This document shows, one piece after another, positions 27,783 through 36,822 of a DNA stretch of 64,000 nt. The DNA comes from Sporichthya polymorpha DSM 43042 (lineage in GTDB: Bacteria > Actinomycetota > Actinomycetes > Sporichthyales > Sporichthyaceae): positions 2,452,907 through 2,516,906 of the forward strand of contig NZ_KB913029.1 of the NCBI RefSeq assembly GCF_000384115.1, given 5' to 3'. A program made the translations under genes and the position numbers. The notes under the pieces were generated by a model. It ran no database searches. It saw nothing but the letters and a program-made list of their open reading frames with translations, and was not told where the DNA came from. Position 1 is the first letter of the stretch, and each line of letters starts with the position of its first letter.

Positions 27783-28036
27783 CCCAGCCGGGACCGGCGC
27801 AGCCGCGCGTGACGGTGCTGACCAAGCCGGGCTGCGGTCTGTGCGAGAAGGCGATGGTCGTGATCGAGGAGGTCTGCACCGACCTGGGCGTCGGGTGGAC
27901 CGAGATCGACATCACGAAGGACGAGGATCTGTTCGCGAAATGGTGGGAGCAGATCCCCGTCACGCTGGTGGATGGCGTGCAGCACACCTTCTGGCGCGTC
28001 GACCCGGACCGCCTGCGTGCGGCGCTGACCCGGTGA
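27779..28036 (+). CDS. Glutaredoxin-family (DUF836-like) thiol protein
   Basis: An 85-residue thioredoxin-fold protein with CGLC at Cys19 to Cys22 and a cis-Pro region in WEQIPVTLVDGV. It resembles Rv0508 of M. tuberculosis, which also lies just before the hem genes. It is coupled to the AMP ligase by a GTGA overlap, and a 17-bp perfect palindrome follows its stop. The redox partner is unknown. Confidence 0.88.
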   Translation: MTQPGPAQPRVTVLTKPGCGLCEKAMVVIEEVCTDLGVGWTEIDITKDEDLFAKWWEQIPVTLVDGVQHTFWRVDPDRLRAALTR

Positions 28037-28054
28037 GGTAGACGAAACCCTCAG

Positions 28055-28071
28055 GTCTCACCAGGTGAGAC
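28055..28071. terminator. Perfect 17-bp palindrome between the glutaredoxin gene and rex
   Basis: GTCTCACC-A-GGTGAGAC has 8-bp arms around one base, 18 bp after the glutaredoxin-like stop and 18 bp before the Rex-type operator. It may be a terminator stem or an operator. Confidence 0.45.
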
Positions 28072-28088
28072 GAACCGTCGCTCCGAGT

Positions 28089-28106
28089 TTGTTCGCGCGT
28101 TCACAA
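28089..28106. promoter_or_regulatory. Rex operator (ROP box) of the rex-hem operon
   Basis: TTGTTCGCGCGTTCACAA matches the Streptomyces ROP-type sequence TTGTGAACGCGTTCACAA at 15 of 18 positions; the right half is perfect. It overlaps the -35 and spacer of the promoter below, so bound Rex would block initiation, consistent with NADH-sensitive autoregulation known for S. coelicolor rex. Confidence 0.75.
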
Positions 28107-28117
28107 GCGCTTACCCT
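28089..28117 (+). promoter_or_regulatory. Promoter of rex-hemACDB
   Basis: -35 TTGTTC (28089-28094), a 17-bp spacer and -10 TACCCT (28112-28117) give a start about 28124 and a leader of some 48 bases before the rex ATG. The -35 lies inside the Rex operator. Confidence 0.55.
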
Positions 28118-28171
28118 CGCTGGTGCGCACGCCCCCAGAAAAGCGCCTCATTTTTCCCGCCCAGGAGTGCC

Positions 28172-28948
28172 ATGAGCGCTGCACGATCACCGCGCGCGGC
28201 CCGCAGCCGCGACGGGATCCCGGACGCCACCGTGGCACGGCTCCCGGTGTATCTCCGCGCGCTGCTCGCGTACTCCGAGCGCGGCACGGCCACGGTCTCG
28301 TCCGAGGAACTCGCGGCCGCGGCCGGCGTGAACTCCGCGAAACTCCGCAAGGACCTTTCCTACCTCGGCTCCTACGGGACCCGCGGAGTGGGGTACGACG
28401 TCGCGTACCTCGTCTACCAGATCTCCCGTGAGCTCGGCCTGACCCAGGACTGGGCCTGCGTGATCGTCGGTGTCGGTTCCCTCGGCCACGCGCTCGCGAA
28501 CTACGGGGGCTTCTCCTCCCGTGGGTTCCGCATCGTCGCGCTCGTCGACGCCGACCCGGCGCGCGTCGGGGAGACGCTCGCCGGCGTCGTCATCAACCCG
28601 CTCTCCGACCTCGAGTCGATCATCGCCGCCCGGGGAGTCACGATCGGCGTCATCGCGACGCCCGGCAGCGCCGCGCAGGAGGTCTGCGACCGCCTCGTGG
28701 CCGCCGGCGTCACCAGCATCCTGAACTTCGCGCCGGTCGTGCTGACCGTCCCCGACGGTGTCGACGTCCGCAAGGTCGACCTGTCCGTCGAGCTGCAGAT
28801 CCTCGCCTTCCACGCCCAGCGCAAGTCGCCGCGCGAGACCGGGACCCCGCGTCCCCGCCGTCGCCGGGTCGCGGCCAACGGCTCCGCCAACGGGGCTGCG
28901 GACGCGACGAGTGACGCCGCCGCCCTGACGGGGGCGATGCCCGGATGA
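28172..28948 (+). CDS. rex: Redox-sensing transcriptional repressor Rex
   Basis: Rex senses the NADH/NAD+ ratio and represses respiratory and haem genes when NADH is low. The 258-residue protein has a winged HTH (about 18-85; VSSEELAAAAGVNSAKLRKD and LSYLGSYGTRGVGY) and a Rossmann domain with VIVGVGSLGHALANY near residue 97. The C-terminal 30 residues are an Arg/Asn/Ala-rich extension. GGAG lies 6 bp before the ATG. It is the first gene of rex-hemA-hemC-hemD-hemB, the order known from Streptomyces. Confidence 0.97.
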   Translation: MSAARSPRAARSRDGIPDATVARLPVYLRALLAYSERGTATVSSEELAAAAGVNSAKLRKDLSYLGSYGTRGVGYDVAYLVYQISRELGLTQDWACVIVGVGSLGHALANYGGFSSRGFRIVALVDADPARVGETLAGVVINPLSDLESIIAARGVTIGVIATPGSAAQEVCDRLVAAGVTSILNFAPVVLTVPDGVDVRKVDLSVELQILAFHAQRKSPRETGTPRPRRRRVAANGSANGAADATSDAAALTGAMPG

Positions 28949-30276
28949 ACGTCCTCGTCATCGGACTGTCGCACCGCACCGCGCCGGTCCGCCTGCTGGA
29001 GCGCGTCGCCCTCACCGGGGACGCGCTGAACAAGCTGCTCTCGGACGCGCTCGCCTCGGAGCACGTCGCCGAGGTGACGGTGCTCTCGACCTGCAACCGC
29101 GTCGAGGTCTACGCGGTGGTCGACAAGTTCCACGGCGGTCTCGCGGACCTGTCGGAGGTGCTCTGCCGGCACACCGCGATCGGCCTGGAGCAGCTGCGTC
29201 CGCACCTGTACGTGCACTACGAGGACCGGGCCGTCCAGCACCTGTTCTCCGTCGCCTGCGGCCTGGACTCGATGGTGGTCGGCGAGAGCCAGATCCTCGG
29301 TCAGGTCCGCGCCGCGCTCGCGGTGGCGCAGGACCAGGGCGGCGCCGGGCGGGTGCTCAACGAGCTCGTCCAGCGCGCGCTGCGCGTGGGCAAGCGCGCC
29401 CGCACCGAGACCGGGATCGACCGCGCCGGCCGTTCGCTGGTCAGCGTCGGGCTCGACCGGGCGCGCGCGGAGCTCGACGGTCTCGCCGGGCGCACGGCGC
29501 TCGTCGTCGGCGCGGGCTCGATGAGCGCGCTCGCCGCGACCGTGCTCGCCGACCAGGATCTCGGCGAGCTCGTCGTCGCCAACCGCACCTACTCGCGGGC
29601 CCAGCGTCTCGCGGCCGGCCTCGGTGGCCGCGCGATCCGCATGGAGCAGGTCGCCGCGGCGCTGTCCGACGCCGACCTCGTCGTGTCCTGCACCGGGGCG
29701 AGCGAGCTCGTGCTCGACGCCGCGATGCTGAGCGCCGCCGCGGACGCCCGCGGCGGGCGGGCTCAGTTCCTGCTCGACCTCGCGCTGCCGCGCGACATCG
29801 ACCCGGCGGCGGCCGCGCTGCCCGGCGTCACCCTCGTGGACCTCGAGGCCCTCGCCGACGCCGACCCCGAGAACGGGGTGCCCGCCGAGGTCGAGGCGGT
29901 CCGGCGGATCGTCGCCGCGGAGGTCGCCGCGTTCGCGGCCGGCCAGCGGGCGAACCAGATAGCGCCGACGGTCGTCGCGCTGCGGACGATGGCGGACGAC
30001 GTCGTCCATGCGGAGATGCTGCGGCTCGAGGGCAAGCTCCCCGGCCTGGACGCCCGCGAGCGCGCCGAGATCGCGAAGACCGTCAAGCGGGTCGTCGACA
30101 AGCTCATGCACGGCCCGACGGTCCGGGTGAAGGAACTGGCCAGCGGCCCCGACGGCGAGACCTACACCGCCGCTCTCCGCGAGCTGTTCAACCTGGACCG
30201 CACCGCGGTCGAGGCGGTCATGAGTGCCGACTTGACCGACGACGTGATGGGCGACCTCGAAGGGGGCGCCTCATGA
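28945..30276 (+). CDS. hemA: Glutamyl-tRNA reductase
   Basis: HemA reduces glutamyl-tRNA(Glu) to glutamate-1-semialdehyde, the first committed step of C5 tetrapyrrole synthesis. The 443-residue protein has the catalytic Cys near residue 50 in LSTCNRVEVYAV, and GLDSMVVGESQILGQV near residue 105. The NADPH-binding loop is LVVGAGSMSALAA near residue 190. A C-terminal dimerisation helix is present. Its ATG overlaps the rex stop (ATGA) and its stop overlaps hemC, so rex-hemA-hemC-hemD is translationally coupled. Confidence 0.97.
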   Translation: MNVLVIGLSHRTAPVRLLERVALTGDALNKLLSDALASEHVAEVTVLSTCNRVEVYAVVDKFHGGLADLSEVLCRHTAIGLEQLRPHLYVHYEDRAVQHLFSVACGLDSMVVGESQILGQVRAALAVAQDQGGAGRVLNELVQRALRVGKRARTETGIDRAGRSLVSVGLDRARAELDGLAGRTALVVGAGSMSALAATVLADQDLGELVVANRTYSRAQRLAAGLGGRAIRMEQVAAALSDADLVVSCTGASELVLDAAMLSAAADARGGRAQFLLDLALPRDIDPAAAALPGVTLVDLEALADADPENGVPAEVEAVRRIVAAEVAAFAAGQRANQIAPTVVALRTMADDVVHAEMLRLEGKLPGLDARERAEIAKTVKRVVDKLMHGPTVRVKELASGPDGETYTAALRELFNLDRTAVEAVMSADLTDDVMGDLEGGAS

Positions 30277-31226
30277 TTCCGCTGCGTCTGGGCACCCGGG
30301 CCAGCAAGCTGGCGACCAGTCAGTCCCAGTGGGTCGCCGACCGCCTCACCGAACTGACGGGGCGTCAGGTCGAGCTGGTCCGCATCACCACCGACGGCGA
30401 CGTCTCGACAGCGCCGCTGGCGTCGATGGGTGGCGTGGGCGTGTTCGTCAGTGCGCTGCGCGAGGCGCTGCTCGCCGGCGAGATCGACTTCGCCGTCCAC
30501 TCGCTCAAGGACCTCCCGACCGGGGACGCCGCCGGTCTGGTCGTCGCGGCCGTCCCGCCGCGGGAGGACCCGCGCGACGCGCTCGTCGCCCGCGACGGCC
30601 TCGTCCTCGGCGAGCTGCCGCCCGGGTCGAAGGTCGGCACCGGTTCGCCCCGGCGGGCCGCGCAGCTGCGCGCCCTCGGCCTCGGCCACGAGATCGTCGA
30701 GATCCGCGGCAACGTGGACACCCGCCTGCGCAAGGTTGCTGACGGTGAGCTCGACGCGGTCGTCCTGGCGCGCGCCGGCCTGGTCCGGCTCGGCCGCGCG
30801 GACGAGATCACCGAGACCCTCGACCCGATCCAGATGCTGCCCGCTCCCGGGCAGGGGGCGCTCGCGGTGGAGTGCCGCGACCCCGACACCGATCCCGCGG
30901 CGGCCGACGTGTTCGCCGCGCTCCGGAGCCTCGACGACCCGTGGACCCGGGCCGCCGTCGCCGCGGAACGAGCCCTGCTCGCCACCCTCGAGGCCGGTTG
31001 CTCGGCGCCCGTCGGGGCGCTCGGGGAGCCGGTCGAGGGGGACCCCGAGGCGGGCGAGGAAGACGAGCTGTACCTGCGGGCGACGGTGCTCGCAACCGAT
31101 GGGACTGCCGCCGTGCGGCAGTCCACGACCGGCCCCCTCGTCGAGGCGGAGATGATCGGCCGCAAGCTTGCGGCCGAGATGCTCGCCGACGGGGCCGACT
31201 TGTTGATGCAGGAGGAGTCGGCATGA
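30273..31226 (+). CDS. hemC: Hydroxymethylbilane synthase (porphobilinogen deaminase)
   Basis: HemC polymerises four porphobilinogens into hydroxymethylbilane on a dipyrromethane cofactor. The 317-residue protein starts LRLGTRASKLATSQS and has HSLKDLPT near residue 75 and GTGSPRRAAQLRA near residue 115. The cofactor Cys is near residue 243 in LEAGCSAPVGAL. The length is normal. It overlaps hemA and hemD by ATGA junctions. Confidence 0.97.
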   Translation: MIPLRLGTRASKLATSQSQWVADRLTELTGRQVELVRITTDGDVSTAPLASMGGVGVFVSALREALLAGEIDFAVHSLKDLPTGDAAGLVVAAVPPREDPRDALVARDGLVLGELPPGSKVGTGSPRRAAQLRALGLGHEIVEIRGNVDTRLRKVADGELDAVVLARAGLVRLGRADEITETLDPIQMLPAPGQGALAVECRDPDTDPAAADVFAALRSLDDPWTRAAVAAERALLATLEAGCSAPVGALGEPVEGDPEAGEEDELYLRATVLATDGTAAVRQSTTGPLVEAEMIGRKLAAEMLADGADLLMQEESA

Positions 31227-32941
31227 GCCCGACGCGAAAGACGACCACCCCGGCCGCCCCCGCTGCGACCGCCGCGAAGCCCGCGGCGAAGCCCGCCGCG
31301 AAGGTAAAGGCGGTGAAGACCCCGACGAAGACGACGCCGGCCGAGCCGGCGAAGCGCGTGTCCGGGTCCGTGGCCTTCGTCGGCATCGGCCCGGGTGACC
31401 CGGGCCTGCTGACGGTGCGTGCGCTCGAGCTCCTGCGCGACGCCGAGGTCGTCGTGCTCTCCGAGAACGGCCGCGAGCAGCTGCTCTCGCACTGCCCGGC
31501 CGACGTCGCCGTCGTCGACGGTGCGTTCGACGCCGAAGGTTCCCCGCTGACCCCCGCCGGCCGCGCGAAGGCGATCACCAACGCCGTCAAGGGCGGCAAG
31601 CGCGTGGTCCGCCTCGTCGACGGCGACGGTGCGATGACCGGTCACCTGGCCGACGAGGCCGCCGCCTGCGTGAAGGCCGGCTGGCCGTTCCAGGTCGTGC
31701 CCGGTGTCTCCCCGGTCGCCGCGGTCCCGGCGTTCGCCGGCGTCCCGCTGACGAACAAGTCGGTGCGCGAGGTGCGCGTCGTCGACGTGGCGGACACCAA
31801 GATCGACTGGGCGTCCCTCGCCAGCAAGGACGCGACGCTCGTGCTGTCGGGCACGACCGACCGTTCGCTGGTCGGCAGCGCCGTCGCGAAGCTGATCGAG
31901 GTCGGGCTCGACCCCGCCACCCCGGTCATCACGACGTGGAACGGCACGACCACCGAGCAGCGGACCGTCGCCGGGACGCTCGCCGACATCGCCGCCGCGC
32001 TGCCCGCCGGCACGCTCGCGCCGAGCGCGGTCACCGTCGTCGGTGAGGTCGTGAACCTGCGCGAGACGCTGTCCTGGTTCGAGACGCGGCCGCTGTTCGG
32101 CTGGCGCGTCCTCGTCCCGCGGACCAAGGAGCAGTCCGGCGCCCTCTCCGCGCGCCTGCGGTCCTACGGCGCGGTGCCGGAGGAGGTCCCCACGATCTCC
32201 GTCGAGCCGCCGCGGACCCCGCAGCAGATGGAGCGGGCCATCAAGGGCCTGGTCACCGGCCGCTACGAGTGGGTCGCGTTCACCTCGCGCAACGCCGTCC
32301 GTGCGGTGCGGGAGAAGTTCGAGGAGTACGGCCTCGACGCGCGTGCCTTCTCCGGGATCAAGGTCGCGGCGGTCGGGGAGCAGACCGCCGCGGACCTCGC
32401 GGCGTGGGGCATCCGCGCCGACCTCGTCCCCTCCGGCGAGCAGTCGGCCAAGGGCCTCCTTGAGGACTGGCCGCCGTTCGACGAGGTCTTCGACCCGATC
32501 AACCGCGTCTTCCTGCCGCGGGCGGACATCGCGACCGACGTCCTCGTCGCCGGCCTGGTGAACCTGGGCTGGGAGGTCGACGACGTCACCGCCTACCGGA
32601 CCGTGCGGGCCGCGCCGCCGCCCGCTCCGGTGCGCGAGGCCATCAAGGGTGGCGGCTTCGACGCCGTCGTCTTCACCTCGGCCTCGACGGTACGCAACCT
32701 CGTCGGCATCGCGGGCAAGCCGCACGCTTCGACCGTGATCGCCTGCATCGGCCCGTCCACCGCGGCCGAGGCGACCGAGCACGGCCTGCGCGTCGACGTC
32801 CTCGCCCCGACCCCGTCGGCGCGTGAGCTCGCGGACGCCCTCGCCGACTTCGGCGAGGCCCGTCGGGCGTCGGCCGAGGAGGCCGGCGAGCCCGTGCTGC
32901 GACCCTCCGAGAAGCGCACCGCGGCACGTCGCCGGCGGTAG
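31223..32941 (+). CDS. hemD: Uroporphyrinogen-III synthase fused to a SUMT-like methyltransferase domain
   Basis: A 572-residue fusion. Residues 1-45 are a Lys/Ala/Pro/Thr-rich, probably disordered leader. About 46-290 is a CobA-like tetrapyrrole methylase fold ([40 protein letters not shown]). About 295-560 is HemD, which closes hydroxymethylbilane to uroporphyrinogen III ([41 protein letters not shown]). The methylase GGDPF/xFGR block, expected near residue 130, reads [15 protein letters not shown], so methyl transfer to precorrin-2 is doubtful. Such fusions are common in actinobacteria. Confidence 0.94.
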   Translation: MSPTRKTTTPAAPAATAAKPAAKPAAKVKAVKTPTKTTPAEPAKRVSGSVAFVGIGPGDPGLLTVRALELLRDAEVVVLSENGREQLLSHCPADVAVVDGAFDAEGSPLTPAGRAKAITNAVKGGKRVVRLVDGDGAMTGHLADEAAACVKAGWPFQVVPGVSPVAAVPAFAGVPLTNKSVREVRVVDVADTKIDWASLASKDATLVLSGTTDRSLVGSAVAKLIEVGLDPATPVITTWNGTTTEQRTVAGTLADIAAALPAGTLAPSAVTVVGEVVNLRETLSWFETRPLFGWRVLVPRTKEQSGALSARLRSYGAVPEEVPTISVEPPRTPQQMERAIKGLVTGRYEWVAFTSRNAVRAVREKFEEYGLDARAFSGIKVAAVGEQTAADLAAWGIRADLVPSGEQSAKGLLEDWPPFDEVFDPINRVFLPRADIATDVLVAGLVNLGWEVDDVTAYRTVRAAPPPAPVREAIKGGGFDAVVFTSASTVRNLVGIAGKPHASTVIACIGPSTAAEATEHGLRVDVLAPTPSARELADALADFGEARRASAEEAGEPVLRPSEKRTAARRRR

Positions 32942-32955
32942 GACAGGACGGACCG

Positions 32956-33921
32956 ATGGACATCCGGCCGCGCCGGCTGCGGCGGACCCCGGCCATCCGG
33001 CGACTCGTCGCCGAGACCACCGTGGAGCCGCGGCAGCTGGTGCTGCCGATGTTCGTCGCCGAGGGCGCGACCGAGCCCCGGCCGATCGCGTCCATGCCCG
33101 GCGTCGTCCAGCACTCGCTGGACTCGCTGCGCAAGGCCGCCGTCGAGGCGGTCGAGGCCGGCGTCGGCGGGCTGATGCTGTTCGGCGTCCCGCTGGAGAA
33201 GGACGCGACCGGCTCCGGCATCGACGACCCGGACGGGATCCTCAACGTCACGCTGCGCGAGCTCGCGGCCGAGGTCGGGGACGCCACCGTCCTGATGGCC
33301 GACCTGTGCCTGGACGAGTTCACCGACCACGGCCACTGCGGGGTGCTGACCCCGGACGGCGCGGTGGACAACGACGCGACCCTGGAGCGCTACGCCGCCG
33401 GGGCGCTGGCGCAGGTTCGCGCCGGGGCGCACGTGCTCGGCCCGTCCGGGATGATGGACGGTCAGATTGCTTACGTGCGAAGGGCTCTGGACGCCGAGGG
33501 CTTCTCCGACACCGTCCTGCTCGCCTACGCCGCCAAGTACGCCTCGGCCTTCTACGGGCCGTTCCGGGACGCCGTGCAGTCCTCCCTCACCGGCGACCGC
33601 AAGAGCTACCAGCAGGACCCGCGAAACGGCCGGGAGGCCCTGCGCGAGGTCGCGCTCGACGTCGCCGAGGGCGCCGACATCGTTCTGGTGAAGCCGGCGC
33701 TCGGCTACCTCGACGTGCTCCGCCAGGTCCGCGACGCGGTCGACGTCCCCGTCGCGGCCTACCAGGTGTCCGGTGAGTACGCGATGGTCGAGGCCGCGGC
33801 CGCCGCCGGCGTTCTCGACCGGGAGCGGGTCATCGACGAGACCCTCGCCTCGATCCGCCGGGCCGGCGCGGACATCGTCCTCACCTACTGGGCCGTCGAG
33901 GCCGCGCGCCGCCTGCGCTGA
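32956..33921 (+). CDS. hemB: Delta-aminolevulinic acid dehydratase (porphobilinogen synthase)
   Basis: HemB condenses two 5-aminolevulinates to porphobilinogen. The 321-residue TIM barrel carries the two active-site Lys in [17 protein letters not shown] (near residue 194) and [10 protein letters not shown] (near residue 246). The metal loop [14 protein letters not shown] has two Cys plus Asp/His rather than three Cys, so the zinc site may be partial, as in many bacteria. It follows hemD by 14 bp. A small CCCCT-GGTC-AGGGG hairpin (33924-33937) lies just after its stop. Confidence 0.96.
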   Translation: MDIRPRRLRRTPAIRRLVAETTVEPRQLVLPMFVAEGATEPRPIASMPGVVQHSLDSLRKAAVEAVEAGVGGLMLFGVPLEKDATGSGIDDPDGILNVTLRELAAEVGDATVLMADLCLDEFTDHGHCGVLTPDGAVDNDATLERYAAGALAQVRAGAHVLGPSGMMDGQIAYVRRALDAEGFSDTVLLAYAAKYASAFYGPFRDAVQSSLTGDRKSYQQDPRNGREALREVALDVAEGADIVLVKPALGYLDVLRQVRDAVDVPVAAYQVSGEYAMVEAAAAAGVLDRERVIDETLASIRRAGADIVLTYWAVEAARRLR

Positions 33922-34041
33922 TTCCCCTGGTCAGGGGCGTGCGCTGCTCCGTTCGGGTGGCCGCCGAAAATTCTCGGCGATCGGCGTAAACCGCCGGAGC
34001 AGGTATGGCGTCTTCATCGTGCGGACCGGGGCACGGGCCGC

Positions 34042-34060
34042 CGCCGGGAGCCTCCCGGCG
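34042..34060. repeat. Hairpin in the leader of the secreted-protein gene
   Basis: CGCCGGGA-GCC-TCCCGGCG is a perfect 8-bp stem 28 bp before the ATG at 34088. It could stabilise the leader or modulate translation. No known riboswitch is recognised. Confidence 0.45.
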
Positions 34061-34087
34061 ACGACTCATCACAAAGGACTTACGGCC

Positions 34088-34693
34088 ATGACCCTCTCCA
34101 CCAAGACCCGCCGCCGCGCCCTCGTCGGTGCCGTGATCGCCGGCGTCGCCCTCACCGGCGTCGCGGTCACCTCGGCCAGCGCCGACCACACCGGCCGCTT
34201 CATCCCGAAGAGCGACCTGCCGCAGGCCTCGCAGTACACGCCGTGGGCGGCGGCCAAGCCCAAGGCCGGCCTGCCGACCCCGATGTACACCTGCATCAAG
34301 GGGATCCTCCCGGCCGGCTCGTCCTCGTACCAGTCGTTCACCTCGGACGGCAGCGCCGAGGCGCGCGAGATCATCACGATCACGAAGAACACGAAGGCGG
34401 CCAAGAAGGTCGTCAACAAGCTCCGCGCGGCCGTCCGGGACTGCGACAACAAGGTCTCGGACGTCACCGGCATCGAGCGCGTCGGCAAGTGGGACCAGGT
34501 CGAGGACGGCCTGACCCTGCACGCCGTCTACTACGCGCCTCCCGGGTCGGAGTACAACTTCACGCTCTTCGGCATCGGCCGCGACGGCAAGAAGGTCGTC
34601 GTGACCACGTTCGGCGACATGGGCAAGAAGAAGGACGCTCCGATCGCAGCGTTCTCCACCACCGCCAAGCGGGCGCTCGAGAAGGCCTTCTGA
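34088..34693 (+). CDS. Secreted two-Cys protein, paralogue of 37904-38614
   Basis: Function unknown. The 201-residue protein has a Sec signal (TKTRRR then AVIAGVALTGVAVTSASA, cut near residue 32). The mature part shows FIPKSDLPQASQYTPW, a single Cys in YTCIKGILPAG and a second in VRDCDNKV, likely a disulfide pair. VEDGLTLHAVYYAPP and FTLFGIGRDGKKVVVTTFGD follow. The same architecture occurs in the secreted protein at 37904. The fold may resemble PknH-type extracellular sensor domains, but this is a guess. AAAGGA lies about 10 bp before the ATG. A strong terminator follows. Confidence 0.82.
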   Translation: MTLSTKTRRRALVGAVIAGVALTGVAVTSASADHTGRFIPKSDLPQASQYTPWAAAKPKAGLPTPMYTCIKGILPAGSSSYQSFTSDGSAEAREIITITKNTKAAKKVVNKLRAAVRDCDNKVSDVTGIERVGKWDQVEDGLTLHAVYYAPPGSEYNFTLFGIGRDGKKVVVTTFGDMGKKKDAPIAAFSTTAKRALEKAF

Positions 34694-34727
34694 CCCCTCC
34701 TCAGAGAGTCGAGCGATCCGCGAACCG

Positions 34728-34763
34728 AAGCGCCCCGGGACCCCCAATCCCCCGGGGCGCTTT
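34728..34763 (+). terminator. Rho-independent terminator after the secreted protein gene
   Basis: AAGCGCCCCGGG and CCCGGGGCGCTT form a perfect 12-bp stem around an 11-base loop and end in TTT. It also faces the convergent gene at 34788, so it may stop both. Confidence 0.85.
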
Positions 34764-34787
34764 CGCGTGCTTTCCGCGGGGGACGGG

Positions 34788-35423
34788 TCAGAAGCCGGGG
34801 AGGTCGGGGAGGTCGGGGACGATCGAGCGGAGCCGGGCGGTCAGGGAGTCCTTGACCGCCTGGGTGACGGCCGCGCTGATCTGCTGCTGAAGCTGGTTCG
34901 GCTGGTCGAGGTCGTCGAGCAGGCGGCGTAGGTCGAGGTCGGTGATCGCCCGCCGCAGGACGTCGTCGGTCTTCAGGGCGGCGTCGACGACGCGGTCGGG
35001 CAGCGCCCGGATCGCGGCCTGAAGGAAGCGGTTGAGGTCGGCGTCCGCGAGGGCCTCGTCCGCGAGGGCGGACGCCGGCGGGAGCAGGTTCTCGCGCTTC
35101 ATCCGCTCGACGGCGTCGAGCAGCCCGGCCCGGAGTTCGGAGTAGAGCGCCTCGGTGTGGTCGGTGCCGATGCCGAGAGTCAGCACGAGCTGCTCGCGGC
35201 TGACGCCGATCCGGCAGGCGGTGGCGTCGATCCCGTAGAGCACCAGGACCTCGCCGAGCGCGTCGATCGAGGTCGTCGACGCCGCGGTGACCACCCGCGG
35301 GACGCAGGGGTCCGCCGCCCGGGCCGGGACGAAGTCCCCGCCCCCGTTCGCGGTCTGCACCCCGAGCAGTCCGGCGACCAGGGCGAGCGAGACCGCGGGC
35401 AGGACCAGCGCGCGCTGGTTCAC
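34788..35423 (-). CDS. Secreted or membrane-anchored hypothetical protein
   Basis: I do not recognise this 211-residue protein. It begins with a signal-like segment (LVLPAVSLALVAGLLGVQTA) without a clear lipobox. The mature part is acidic and mostly helical, with a Cys in ADPCVPRV and another in TACRIGVS that may pair. The second half is rich in Asp/Leu and resembles a long amphipathic helix. The GTG at 35423 overlaps the stop of the MFS gene (GTGA), so it is the downstream partner of that transporter. Confidence 0.7.
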   Translation of the reverse strand: MNQRALVLPAVSLALVAGLLGVQTANGGGDFVPARAADPCVPRVVTAASTTSIDALGEVLVLYGIDATACRIGVSREQLVLTLGIGTDHTEALYSELRAGLLDAVERMKRENLLPPASALADEALADADLNRFLQAAIRALPDRVVDAALKTDDVLRRAITDLDLRRLLDDLDQPNQLQQQISAAVTQAVKDSLTARLRSIVPDLPDLPGF

Positions 35424-36814
35424 CGTCCGCCCCCTTGCTGCACAAGAGATGTCATCTCCACTGCCGGGCGGCGGCGCGGGAGCGGGATCAGCGCCAGCAG
35501 GGCGGCGAGGGCGAGGCCGGCGGCGATCAGGAACGAGTCGCGGAACGCCCGGGTGGCGGCGCGCTCGAGCTGGTTGTTCAGGGCCGCCTCGAGCCGGTCG
35601 GCCTCCGCGCGCTCGGCGTCGGTGAGCCGCAGCTCGGCGAACGCGGGGTGGAGGTCGGGCACCCGGCCGCGCTCGGCCTGCAGCCGCTCACCGAGGCTGC
35701 TCGCGAGCGCGATCTTGTCGTCGGGCTGCAGGGGCGCGTCGAGGATCAACCCGGTGATGGCCTCGGTCGCCGGTTGCTCGGCGTCACGCAGGTCGGCGGT
35801 GAACACGGGCGTGAGCAACACGAGGCCGAGGACGACGCCGGCGTGCCGGGCACCGATCGTCCAGCCGCCGTGCAGGGCGCGGGGGAAGCGGTCGCGCATC
35901 GCGGCGAAGGTGAGGGAGTCGACGGTCAGCCCGAGACCGAGGCCGATCAGGGCCTGCGGCGCGATCGTCCAGCCCAGGTGCGCGGACGGCGGCCAGGCGA
36001 GCGCGGCCAGCCCGCCGGCGACCAGGACGCACCCGGCGGCGGTCTCCGACCGGGGCCCGCCGCGGACGAACCGCGCGAGCGGCGGGGCGACGAACGCGGC
36101 GACCGGCACCACCGAGACCGCGAGCGCGGCGGTCGCGGGGGAGCGGCGCCAGCCCTCGACCAGCAGCAGCACGACGAGGAACAGGGCGGCGGTCAGCGCC
36201 GCGGAGAGCAGGATCAGTGCGACGTTCGGCGCCCCGGCCGGGCGTTCCCGGGTCGGGGAGGGAGCCCGGGGCGCGCGGATCGTCAGCGCCGCCGGTACCG
36301 CGAGCACCGCGATCGGCACCTGGACGACGAAGATCGACTGCCACGAGATCGCCTCGGTGAGCAGGCCACCGGCGAACGGCCCGGCCGCCGTCCCGACCAC
36401 GCCCGCCGCGGTCCAGCGGGCCAGGCCGCGGGATTCGTCGAGCGCCGCGACCAGCAGCTCCAGGCATCCCACCAGCGCGAACGCGCCGCCGAGGGCCTGG
36501 ATCGAGCGCGCGGCGATCAGGACCTCCATCGTCGACGCGAGCGCGCAGGCGGCGGAGGCGAGGGCGAAGACGGCGATGCCGACGGCCGTCAGCGGCGTCG
36601 GGTTGCGGTGGCTGAGGACCCACGCGGCGGGGACGGCGGCGATCGCGAGGACGAGGTTGTAGGCGATCAGCACCCACGCGACCTCGGAGACCGTGCCGTC
36701 GAGTTCGCGCAGGATCTCCGGCAGCGCGAGGGTGACGATCGCCGAGTCGGCGAGGACGGTCCCGACCGTGAACGCCAGCAGCGGGACGACGGCGCGCCGG
36801 GCCAGGGTCGGCAT
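35420..36814 (-). CDS. MFS transporter, DHA2 (EmrB/QacA-like) family
   Basis: The 464-residue protein has about 12-14 hydrophobic segments. The first transmembrane motif is DSAIVTLALPEILRELDGTV with the VLIAYNL pattern (motif D1-like). ARSIQALGGAFALVG near residue 105 and GVVGTAAGPFAGGLL near residue 140 (motif C) mark a drug/proton antiporter. An external loop of about 100 residues (DAEQPATEAITGLIL to ERLEAALN-like) precedes the last helix. It is coupled to the secreted protein gene downstream. The exported compound is unknown. Confidence 0.9.
   Translation of the reverse strand: MPTLARRAVVPLLAFTVGTVLADSAIVTLALPEILRELDGTVSEVAWVLIAYNLVLAIAAVPAAWVLSHRNPTPLTAVGIAVFALASAACALASTMEVLIAARSIQALGGAFALVGCLELLVAALDESRGLARWTAAGVVGTAAGPFAGGLLTEAISWQSIFVVQVPIAVLAVPAALTIRAPRAPSPTRERPAGAPNVALILLSAALTAALFLVVLLLVEGWRRSPATAALAVSVVPVAAFVAPPLARFVRGGPRSETAAGCVLVAGGLAALAWPPSAHLGWTIAPQALIGLGLGLTVDSLTFAAMRDRFPRALHGGWTIGARHAGVVLGLVLLTPVFTADLRDAEQPATEAITGLILDAPLQPDDKIALASSLGERLQAERGRVPDLHPAFAELRLTDAERAEADRLEAALNNQLERAATRAFRDSFLIAAGLALAALLALIPLPRRRPAVEMTSLVQQGGGR
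35447..35462. repeat. Palindrome core GAGATGTCATCTC inside the MFS 3' end
   Basis: GAGATGTCATCTCCAC lies within the C-terminal codons of the MFS gene. The same 16 bases occur in the terminator-like palindrome at 38695-38727, 3.2 kb away. Confidence 0.55.
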
Positions 36815-36822
36815 CTGCGGCG

